Shown here in pieces: positions 39,096-45,847 of a DNA stretch of 45,847 nt (positions are counted from its first letter, which is position 1; every line of letters starts with the position of its first letter). The stretch covers positions 1 through 45,847 of the forward strand of contig NZ_BBPQ01000015.1 in the NCBI RefSeq assembly GCF_000787855.1, read 5' to 3'. The translations under genes were made by a program, and so were the position numbers. Source of the DNA: Streptacidiphilus anmyonensis. GTDB taxonomy: Bacteria > Actinomycetota > Actinomycetes > Streptomycetales > Streptomycetaceae. The notes below the pieces were generated by a model. That model made no database searches. It saw nothing but the letters and a program-made list of their open reading frames with translations, and was not told the DNA's origin.

Positions 39096-41386
39096 GCGGA
39101 CGACGCGCCGCCAGCCCGAACCGCTCCAGGCGCGCCGCCCCCCAGCGGACCGCCCCGCAACGCACCGCCCCGCAACGCACCGCCCGGCAGCGGACGGTTC
39201 GGCAAAGGACCGAGCAGCAGAAGACCGTGCGGCAGAAGACCGTGCGCACCCCCACCGTCCTGCAGATGGAGGCGGTCGAGTGCGGCGCCGCCGCCCTCTC
39301 CATGGTGCTCGGGCACTACGGACGGCACGTCCCGCTCGAGGAACTGCGGATCGCCTGCGGCGTCTCCCGGGACGGCTCCCGCGCGAGCAACGTGCTGAAG
39401 GCCGCGCGCGGATACGACCTGACGGCCAAGGGCATGCAGATGGAGCCCGCCGCCCTGGCCGCCGAGGTGCGCACACCCGCCGTGCTGTTCTGGGAGTTCA
39501 ACCACTTCGTCGTCTACGAGGGCGCCCGCCGCCGCCTCGGCAGACGCGGCGTGCAGCTCAACGACCCGGCGCGCGGACGCCGGTTCGTCGACGAGGAGGA
39601 CTTCGACTCCGGCTTCACCGGCGTGGTCCTGACCTTCGAGCCGGGCCCGGGATTCCGGCCGGGCGGCAGGCGGCCGGGCGTGCTGAGCGCCCTGCCCGCC
39701 CGGCTGCGCGGCACCAAGGGCACCACGCCCGCCGTGCTCGCGGCCAGCCTGCTGCTGGTCGCCGTCGGCGTGGCGATGCCGGCACTGAGCCGCACCTATA
39801 TCGACTCCTTCCTGATCGGTAGTCAGACCTCGCTGCTGCCGGTGCTGTTCGCGGCGATGGCGACGCTGGTCTTGCTGACCGGCGTGCTGACCGCCGTGCA
39901 GCAGGCCAACCTGCTGCGCGGCCGGATGATCGCGTCCACGCTCAGCAGCGCCCGCTTCCTGCGCCACCTGCTCCGACTGCCGGTGGCCTTCTTCACCCAG
40001 CGCAACCCCGCCGACCTGGTCCAACGCCTCCAGTCCAACGACTCGGTGGCCGAGACCCTCGCCAGGGACCTCGCCGCGGTCGGCGTCGACGCGATCGTGG
40101 TCGTCCTGTACGCCGTGCTGCTGTGGACCTACGACCCGCAGCTGACCGTCCTCGGCATCGGCATCGCGCTGCTCAACGTGGTGGCGCTGCGGGTGGTGGT
40201 CCGCATCCGCGGGACCGGCGTGCAGAAGCTGCGCGCGGACAGCGCCCGCCTGACCAACACCTCGTACAGCGGACTTCAGTTGATCGAGACGATGAAGGCG
40301 ACCGGCGGCGAGACCGGGTACTTCCGGCGCTGGGCAGGCCAGCACGCGGTCACGCTCAACGGCGAGCAGCGCCTCGGTGTTCCGAGCGCCGCGCTGAGCA
40401 TCGTCGCCCCCACCCTCTCCGCGCTCAACAGTGCGCTGATCCTGCTGATCGGCGGACTGCGGGCGGTGGAGGGCCAGATCTCGATCGGTCTGCTGGTCGC
40501 CTTCCAGGCCCTGGTGGCCAGCTTCACCGCGCCGGTCACCCGGCTGAACGGGGTGGCCGGACGCGTCCAGGACTTCGCCGCGGACATGGCCCGGCTCAAG
40601 GACGTCGAGAGCTTCCCCACCGACGCGCGGCTGACCAGCTCCCGCGCCGTCGCCGGGGCGCGCCGCCTCAGCGGTCATGTGCTGCTGGAGAACGTGACCT
40701 TCGGCTACAGCGCGCTGGACCAGCCGCTGCTCAAGGGCTTCACGCTGGACGTCGGACCCGGTCGGCAGGTCGCGCTGGTGGGCGGCTCGGGCAGCGGCAA
40801 GTCCACGGTGTCCCGGTTGATCTCCGGCCTCTACCAGCCCTGGGAGGGCGAGATCAGCATCGACGGGCAGCGGCTCGCCGACATCCCGCGCAGCTCGCTG
40901 GCGGCCTCGGTGTCCTTCGTCGACCAGGACGTCTTCCTCTTCGAGGGCACGGTCCGCGACAACGTGGCGCTCTGGGACCCCTCCGTCCCGGACGAGGCCG
41001 TCACCGCCGCGCTGCGCGACGCGGCGGTCCTCGACGCGGTCTCCCGGCGTCCCGGCGGCATCCACAGCCGGGTCGAGCAGGACGGCCGCAACTTCTCCGG
41101 CGGTCAGCGCCAACGCCTGGAGATCGCCCGCGCGCTGGTGCGCCAGCCCAGCGTGTTGGTCCTCGACGAGGTGACCAGCGCCCTCGACGCGGAGACCGAG
41201 CAGGTCGTCATGGACAACCTCCGCCGGCGCGGCTGCGCCTGCGTGGTGATCGCCCACCGGCTCAGCACCGTCCGGGACAGCGACGAGATCGTGGTGCTGG
41301 ACCGCGGGGTCGTGGTCGAACGCGGGCGTCACGAGGACCTGGTGACGGCCGCGGGGCCTTACGCCCAGCTGGTCAGGGAGCACTGA
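39092..41386 (+). CDS. Peptidase-containing ABC transporter (C39 peptidase, permease, ATPase)
   Basis: 764 aa. A basic, repetitive N-terminus (about 16-52) precedes a C39 peptidase domain with oxyanion Gln58, catalytic Cys64 in EAVECGAA, His138 in NHFVV and Asp158 in LNDPARG. Six membrane helices begin near residue 211. The ATPase has Walker A GGSGSGKST (about 565), signature FSGGQRQRL, Walker B VLVLDEV and H-loop AHRLSTV. It should cut the precursor after the Gly-Gly site and export the core. GTG start at 39092 overlaps the adaptor stop. Translation into the next gene is nearly coupled (1 bp between stop and ATG). Confidence 0.92.
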   Translation: MSGRRAASPNRSRRAAPQRTAPQRTAPQRTARQRTVRQRTEQQKTVRQKTVRTPTVLQMEAVECGAAALSMVLGHYGRHVPLEELRIACGVSRDGSRASNVLKAARGYDLTAKGMQMEPAALAAEVRTPAVLFWEFNHFVVYEGARRRLGRRGVQLNDPARGRRFVDEEDFDSGFTGVVLTFEPGPGFRPGGRRPGVLSALPARLRGTKGTTPAVLAASLLLVAVGVAMPALSRTYIDSFLIGSQTSLLPVLFAAMATLVLLTGVLTAVQQANLLRGRMIASTLSSARFLRHLLRLPVAFFTQRNPADLVQRLQSNDSVAETLARDLAAVGVDAIVVVLYAVLLWTYDPQLTVLGIGIALLNVVALRVVVRIRGTGVQKLRADSARLTNTSYSGLQLIETMKATGGETGYFRRWAGQHAVTLNGEQRLGVPSAALSIVAPTLSALNSALILLIGGLRAVEGQISIGLLVAFQALVASFTAPVTRLNGVAGRVQDFAADMARLKDVESFPTDARLTSSRAVAGARRLSGHVLLENVTFGYSALDQPLLKGFTLDVGPGRQVALVGGSGSGKSTVSRLISGLYQPWEGEISIDGQRLADIPRSSLAASVSFVDQDVFLFEGTVRDNVALWDPSVPDEAVTAALRDAAVLDAVSRRPGGIHSRVEQDGRNFSGGQRQRLEIARALVRQPSVLVLDEVTSALDAETEQVVMDNLRRRGCACVVIAHRLSTVRDSDEIVVLDRGVVVERGRHEDLVTAAGPYAQLVREH
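39137..39241 (+). repeat. 15-bp repeat, seven decaying units
   Basis: Units from 39137 to 39241 encode A-P-Q-R-T (three times), A-R-Q-R-T, V-R-Q-R-T, E-Q-Q-K-T and V-R-Q-K-T, giving a strongly basic tail in front of the C39 domain. Confidence 0.85.
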
Positions 41387-41387
41387 C

Positions 41388-44369
41388 ATGTCGTTCGCCG
41401 AACCCCCCGTGCCTTCGCCGGATCCCCAGGGCCCGTGGACGACGGGACAGATCGTCCAGGTCACCCCGTACGGACAGGAGTACGCGCCGGAGTACGTGCC
41501 CGAGTACGTGCCGGAGTCCGCCCGGCAGCCGCTCGGCGAGGACGCGGTGCTCACCGCGCTCGGCGGCCTCGGCGCGCCGGTCGACTGCACGGGCGTGCGA
41601 CGGCTGCCGCTGGAGGGCCCGCACGTGGTGTGGCTGGTCGTGGCCGGTGCGCTCGACCTGTTCGCCGTGGACGCGGTGTTCGAGGGCCGCTGGCACTTCC
41701 TCGGCCGCCTCGGGGCCGGCGCGCTGCTGCCCGGCCCCGTCGACGGCCCGCGGCACACCGTGATCGGCCGGCCGCAGTCCGGCTGTGTGCTGCGCCGGAT
41801 CCAGTTGCGTGAGCTGATGTTCGCGCCCCAGTACGCGCCCGACTGGGCGTACTACGGCGCGCACGGGGCGCCGTCCCCGCTGGAGGACGCCTTCGCCCGC
41901 GGCATGGGACGCAGCCTGCGGCTCCTCTTCGAGGCCCGCGCGGGAGGCGGGTCGGCCGGTCCCGACGTCGTGGTGGACGACCTCGGCGAGGACATGCAGT
42001 GGCTGTCGCTCCCTCCGGGCAGCCTGGTCCACGGCGGCGTCTACAGCCAGGAGACCGCGCTGGACCTGTTCGTCGATCCGGCCGCCTGGCAGCAGCTGGT
42101 GGACCAGCAGAGCCGCCTGCTGTTCGCCCTGGACCGGTGGATCGACGAGCTGGAGCGGACCTTCGAGGACCGGGCCGAAGCCGGCGTCAAGGCAGGCGAC
42201 GCGGCGCGCGCCCAGGCCGACCGGGCGCTGCTCACCTCGCTCGAGCGGTCCGACCGGGGCCGTGCCGGTCCGACGCCCGGTTCGACGCCCGGTGGCGGCT
42301 CCGGCGTGGACGAGGCGACCCTCGCCGCCTGCCGGATCGTGGGCGAGGCGGCCGGGATCGCGATCACCGCGCCCACCGGCGGCGGTGCCGGGACCGACCG
42401 GCGCTCCCCGATCGAGAGGATCGCGGTCGCCTCCCGCTTCCGCACCCGGCAGGTCCGGCTCCAGGGCCGGTGGTGGAGCCAGGACGCCGGGCCGCTGCTC
42501 GGGTTCCGGTCGGCGTCCGGCACCCCAGTCGCACTGCTGTGGCGTCGCACCGGTTACGAGGCGGTGGAGCCGTCCGACGGGAGGCGCACCCGGATCCGCG
42601 CGCAGAACGCGGACCAGTTCGAGCCCTATGCCGTCCTGTGTTACCGGCCGCTCCCCGAGGAGCCGCTCTCGGCCTGGCGGCTGCTGCGCTTCAGCGTCCG
42701 CGGCACGCGCCCGGACCTGCGGCGGCTGGTCGTCAGCGGCCTGGTCGCGGTGGTGCTCGGCACGCTGGTGCCGATCGCGACCGGGCAGGTGCTCGGCGAC
42801 TACGTGCCCAACGCCGAGAGCGACCTGATCGTGCAGACCTCGCTGGCGATCGTCGCGACCACGCTGGTCTCCGCGGCGTTCATGCTGCTGGAGAACCTCT
42901 CCATCCTGCGTCTGGAGGGCCGCGTCGAGGCCACGCTCCAGCCGGCCGTCTGGGACCGGCTGCTGCGGCTGCCCACGCGGTTCTTCGCGGGACGGTCGAC
43001 GGGCGAGCTGGCCTCGGCGGCGATGGGCATCAGCGCCATCCGCCGGCTCCTGTCCGGGGTCAGCACGGTGGTCGTCCAGGCCGGCACGGTCGGGCTGGTC
43101 AACCTCGTGCTGCTGCTCTGCTTCAGCGTCCCGCTGGCACTGGCGGCGATCGGGATGCTGGTGGTGATCGCGGCGGTCTTCCTGGGCCTGGGCCTGTGGC
43201 AGGTCCGCTGGCAGCGCAGGCTGACCGTGCTGAACAACAAGCTGAACAACCAGGCGTTCCAGACCCTGCGCGGGCTGCCCAAGCTGCGGGTCGCCGCCGC
43301 CGAGGACTTCGCCTACGCGGCGTGGGCGGGCGAGTTCGCCCGCAGCCGGGAGATGCAGCGCCGGGTGGGCCGGATCAAGAACCTGATCACCGTCTGCAAC
43401 GCCGTCTACCTGCCGGTCTGCATGCTCGGGATGTTCATGCTGCTGGCCGGACCGGCCCGCGGCAGCATGTCGGCGAGCAGCTTCCTCACCTTCAGCACCT
43501 CGGTGACGATGGTGCTGACCTCGGTCACCCAGCTCACCGGCTCGCTGCTCTCGGTGGTGTCGGCGCTGCCGCTGTTCGAGCAGATCAAGCCGGTGCTGGA
43601 CGAGGCGCCCGAGGTGCGCGGCGGCAGCGCGGCGCCGGGCCCGCTCTCCGGCGGGATCGAGGCCCGCGACCTGTCCTTCCGCTACACCGAGAACGGGCCG
43701 CCGGTGCTCGACGGCGTGACGTTCCGGATCGAGCCGGGCGAGTTCGTCGCCGTCGTCGGCGCGAGCGGCAGCGGCAAGTCGACGCTGCTGCGACTGCTGA
43801 TCGGCTTCGAGCAGCCCGTCTCGGGCGGCGTCCTCTTCGACGGCCAGGACCTCGCCTCGCTCGACCAGGCGGCGGTGCGCCGCCAGTGCGGGGTCGTGCT
43901 CCAGCACGCGCAGCCGTTCAACGGCTCGATCCTGGACTGCATCCGCGGCACCGAGCCGCACAGCATGGAGGAGGTGTGGGAGGCGGCGGCGATGGCCGGG
44001 CTCGCGGAGGACATCAAGGCCATGCCGATGGGCCTGCACACCGTCCTGTCCGACGGCGGCGGCACCGTCTCCGGCGGGCAGCGGCAACGCCTGATGATCG
44101 CTCAGGCGCTGGTCCGCCGTCCCCGCATCCTGCTCTTCGACGAGGCCACCAGCGCGCTCGACAACGAGACCCAGCGGATCGTGATCGAGAGCACCCGGCG
44201 GCTTCGCGCCACCCGCGTGGTGATCGCGCACCGGCTGTCGACCGTGCTGGACGCCGACCGGGTCCTGGTCATGACCGAGGGCCGGATCGTGCAGGAGGGC
44301 ACGCCCGCGGCGCTCCTCGCGGACACCTCCGGCCCCTTCCACCAGCTGGCCCGCCGCCAGATGCAGTAG
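41388..44369 (+). CDS. Second ABC transporter of NHLM export (sensor-like N-terminus, permease, ATPase)
   Basis: 993 aa. Residues 1-45 include three E-Y-A/V-P units (12-bp repeats, 41478-41513). About 46-145 resembles a cyclic-nucleotide-binding-like barrel seen in the NHLM ABC2 family, followed by a long helical region to about 435. Membrane helices follow (about 442-700), then the ATPase with Walker A GASGSGKST (about 790), VSGGQRQRL, ILLFDEATSALD and AHRLSTV. There is no peptidase domain. It probably pairs with the C39 protein as a heterodimer or a second exporter. ATG at 41388, with AGGGAG upstream. Confidence 0.9.
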   Translation: MSFAEPPVPSPDPQGPWTTGQIVQVTPYGQEYAPEYVPEYVPESARQPLGEDAVLTALGGLGAPVDCTGVRRLPLEGPHVVWLVVAGALDLFAVDAVFEGRWHFLGRLGAGALLPGPVDGPRHTVIGRPQSGCVLRRIQLRELMFAPQYAPDWAYYGAHGAPSPLEDAFARGMGRSLRLLFEARAGGGSAGPDVVVDDLGEDMQWLSLPPGSLVHGGVYSQETALDLFVDPAAWQQLVDQQSRLLFALDRWIDELERTFEDRAEAGVKAGDAARAQADRALLTSLERSDRGRAGPTPGSTPGGGSGVDEATLAACRIVGEAAGIAITAPTGGGAGTDRRSPIERIAVASRFRTRQVRLQGRWWSQDAGPLLGFRSASGTPVALLWRRTGYEAVEPSDGRRTRIRAQNADQFEPYAVLCYRPLPEEPLSAWRLLRFSVRGTRPDLRRLVVSGLVAVVLGTLVPIATGQVLGDYVPNAESDLIVQTSLAIVATTLVSAAFMLLENLSILRLEGRVEATLQPAVWDRLLRLPTRFFAGRSTGELASAAMGISAIRRLLSGVSTVVVQAGTVGLVNLVLLLCFSVPLALAAIGMLVVIAAVFLGLGLWQVRWQRRLTVLNNKLNNQAFQTLRGLPKLRVAAAEDFAYAAWAGEFARSREMQRRVGRIKNLITVCNAVYLPVCMLGMFMLLAGPARGSMSASSFLTFSTSVTMVLTSVTQLTGSLLSVVSALPLFEQIKPVLDEAPEVRGGSAAPGPLSGGIEARDLSFRYTENGPPVLDGVTFRIEPGEFVAVVGASGSGKSTLLRLLIGFEQPVSGGVLFDGQDLASLDQAAVRRQCGVVLQHAQPFNGSILDCIRGTEPHSMEEVWEAAAMAGLAEDIKAMPMGLHTVLSDGGGTVSGGQRQRLMIAQALVRRPRILLFDEATSALDNETQRIVIESTRRLRATRVVIAHRLSTVLDADRVLVMTEGRIVQEGTPAALLADTSGPFHQLARRQMQ

Positions 44370-44505
44370 CTGCGGTGGATCCGGCGCCCGCTCTGCCGCT
44401 TCATGAGAAAGGCCTTCAAATCGCCTCCTCCCACGCGTGGCGCTCCCGCCGACCGGGCACGGATCAGTCAGGCAATGGAGGCGCGCCGAGCACGGAGGTG
44501 GCGCC

Positions 44506-45630
44506 ATGAGGTGGAACGCAGCAGGACTGGTGGCCTGCGGGATAGCCGCGTCCATGGGCGTCGCGGGGTGCACGCTCTCGACGTCCTCGACGGCGTCCCC
44601 CACACGGTCGTCCTCACCGTGGACGACGGCTCCGTCGTCGTCCCCCTCGTCGGGATCGTCGTCGGGGTCGCTGGGCGGGTCGGGCTCGGCGACGACGACC
44701 CGGACGCTGGCGCAGGTCGCGGCGGGCAGCGTCGACCTGGTCAGCGAGGAGGGCCTGCAGGGCACCGAGGCGGCGGGCACCGGCATCGTGCTGACCTCGG
44801 ACGGCATCGTCCTCACCAACAACCACGTCATCAACGGCGCCACGTCGCTGAGCGCCGTGGACATCGGGAACGGCCGCAGCTACAGCGCGTCCGTGATCGG
44901 CTACGACCGCAGCCACGACCTGGCGCTGGTCCAGCTGCACGGCGCCTCGGGACTCCAGACGCTCAGCCTGGCGGCGAGCACGAACGTCTCCGTCGGCGAC
45001 TCGGTCACGGCGCTCGGCAACGCCGGCGGGCGCGGCGGGCAACCGAGCCAGGCGGCCGGTTCGGTCACCGCGCTCGGCCAGCGGATCACCGCGACGGACG
45101 AGGGCTCGGGCACTTCCGAGCAGCTCAGCGGTCTGATCCAGGTCGACGCGCAGATCCAGGCGGGCGACTCCGGCGGCCCACTGGTCAACGCCCAGGGCCA
45201 GGTGATCGGCATCGACACCGCCGCCTCCACCGGCTACCAGTTCCAGGACGCGTCGACCGAGGGCTTCGCCATACCGGCCACCCAGGCGGAGACCACAGCC
45301 GAGGCCATCGCCGGCGGCCACGCCTCGTCGACCGTGCACATCGGCGCGACGGCCTGGCTCGGCGTCGGGGTCGGCACCGCCAACCAGTACTCCACGACCA
45401 ATGGCGCGGCGGTCGTCCAGGTCGTGCCCAACTCCCCGGCCGACCACCTCGGGCTGCTCGCCGGCGACGTGATCACCTCGCTCGACGGCGCCTCGGTGCC
45501 CGATCCCAACACGCTGACCGCGCTGCTCGGCCAGCACCACCCCGGCGACACCGTCACCCTCGGCTGGACCGACACCAGCGGCCAGGCCCAGTCCGCCCAT
45601 CTCGTCCTCGGCACCGGCCCGGCCGGCTGA
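44506..45630 (+). CDS. Lipoprotein HtrA/DegP-type serine protease with PDZ domain
   Basis: 374 aa. Signal with lipobox V-A-G-C (Cys22), so a membrane-anchored extracellular lipoprotein. A Ser/Thr-rich linker (about 25-65) leads to a trypsin-like domain with His in TNNHVI, Asp in SHDLALVQL and Ser in GDSGGPLV. One C-terminal PDZ domain (about 285-370) has the LGLLAGDVITSLDG carboxylate-binding loop. Such proteases handle misfolded exported proteins or process surface proteins. ATG 44506 follows GGAGG; an in-frame ATG at 44437 has no signal. 136 bp separate it from the ABC gene, so cotranscription is possible but not shown. Confidence 0.88.
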   Translation: MRWNAAGLVACGIAASMGVAGCTLSTSSTASPTRSSSPWTTAPSSSPSSGSSSGSLGGSGSATTTRTLAQVAAGSVDLVSEEGLQGTEAAGTGIVLTSDGIVLTNNHVINGATSLSAVDIGNGRSYSASVIGYDRSHDLALVQLHGASGLQTLSLAASTNVSVGDSVTALGNAGGRGGQPSQAAGSVTALGQRITATDEGSGTSEQLSGLIQVDAQIQAGDSGGPLVNAQGQVIGIDTAASTGYQFQDASTEGFAIPATQAETTAEAIAGGHASSTVHIGATAWLGVGVGTANQYSTTNGAAVVQVVPNSPADHLGLLAGDVITSLDGASVPDPNTLTALLGQHHPGDTVTLGWTDTSGQAQSAHLVLGTGPAG

Positions 45631-45642
45631 GACCGGCCGGGC
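45617..45642 (+). terminator. GC-rich hairpin across the HtrA stop codon
   Basis: GCCCGGCCGG (45617-45626) and CCGGCCGGGC (45633-45642), perfect 10-bp stem, 6-nt loop, no T run. Confidence 0.45.
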
Positions 45643-45746
45643 GAGACGGACCGGCTGAGACGGAGGGGACGAACGAGTCGTTTGGGGACATAGAGGCCAC
45701 CGAAACAGTTGTGACTTATGAGGCAGTAGGGACAGTCGGGACAACT

Positions 45747-45847
45747 GTGGCGAAGCCCCTCCGACGGGGGCATCCCGACACCCCGGATGGTCCGTGCACG
45801 GCCGGTCCTTCGTGGGACCAGGCAAGGAGCCGCCCCCGCCGTTCGGC
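45747..45847 (+). other. Possible start of a gene cut by the window end
   Basis: GTG at 45747 opens a frame that stays open for 33 codons to the edge. The peptide is Arg/Pro/Gly-rich and unrecognised, and the ribosome-binding site is weak. The preceding 100 bp are AT-richer and carry an inverted ACAGTTGT/ACAACTGT pair (45705-45712, 45741-45748), consistent with a promoter region. Confidence 0.2.

Noticed and set aside
27730-44369. One combined cluster in which the aminotransferase-associated enzymes decorate the exported peptide
   Set aside because: A 15-bp-arm hairpin after the AhpD gene and a 417-bp lower-GC gap separate two complete units; no glycosyltransferase links them. It remains conceivable but unsupported.
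45704-45748. Same operator as the TetR array at 20.4 kb
   Set aside because: Only a short AACAGTTGT core is shared; the flanking GCTGA half is missing, so identity is not supported.

Overview
The window is very GC-rich DNA with strong G/C third-position bias, GTG starts, many GTGA/ATGA stop-start overlaps, Tat-type and lipoprotein signals and a SpoIIE-type phosphatase. This fits an actinomycete of the Streptomycetaceae (Streptomyces, Kitasatospora or Streptacidiphilus-like). Genus is inferred, not shown. I see no rRNA, tRNA, CRISPR array, transposase or integrase.

Layout. 0-7 kb: a membrane-bound SpoIIE-family phosphatase, a YciO/TsaC-like protein, a secreted alpha/beta hydrolase and an ArnT/PMT-type glycosyltransferase. 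7.2-12.8 kb: a plus-strand unit with a double-sensor HAMP membrane protein, PgsB, PgsC and a Tat-exported NlpC/P60 hydrolase, i.e. a poly-gamma-glutamate-type polymer locus without PgsA. 12.9-21.9 kb: housekeeping and accessory genes (flavodoxin, secreted lipase, DUF202, methyltransferase with ArsR/SufR-like regulator, DUF3291, DUF885 peptidase-like protein, VOC protein, a TetR regulator with a conspicuous operator array, small membrane proteins). 22.0-27.4 kb: a minus-strand operon (methyltransferase, UbiA prenyltransferase, AMP-dependent ligase, FAD oxidoreductase) next to a secreted allene-oxide-cyclase-barrel protein.

27.7-37.4 kb: an orphan biosynthetic locus. Two minus-strand DegT/StrS aminotransferases diverge from a plus-strand operon of two Gfo/Idh/MocA dehydrogenases, a TIM-barrel isomerase, an M20 metallohydrolase read in frame into an Ldh2-family dehydrogenase, an uncharacterised protein and an AhpD/CMD protein. 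The enzyme set suggests an amino-sugar, aminocyclitol or related amino-polyol; no glycosyltransferase or NDP-sugar synthase is present. The first gene carries a TTA codon, so bldA control is likely. A large hairpin closes this unit.

37.9-44.4 kb: a self-contained peptide export system: an 87-residue precursor with a double-glycine leader and a 62-residue core with no Cys, Lys, Arg or aromatic residue, then a hairpin with a T run, an HlyD-type adaptor, a C39-peptidase ABC exporter and a second ABC protein (the three-gene set typical of NHLM/NHLP bacteriocin export). No modification enzyme or immunity gene is recognisable. This is the best candidate for an undescribed system. A lipoprotein HtrA-type protease follows. 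Short in-frame tandem repeats (9, 12 or 15 bp) decorate ends or linkers of many genes between 30 and 42 kb.
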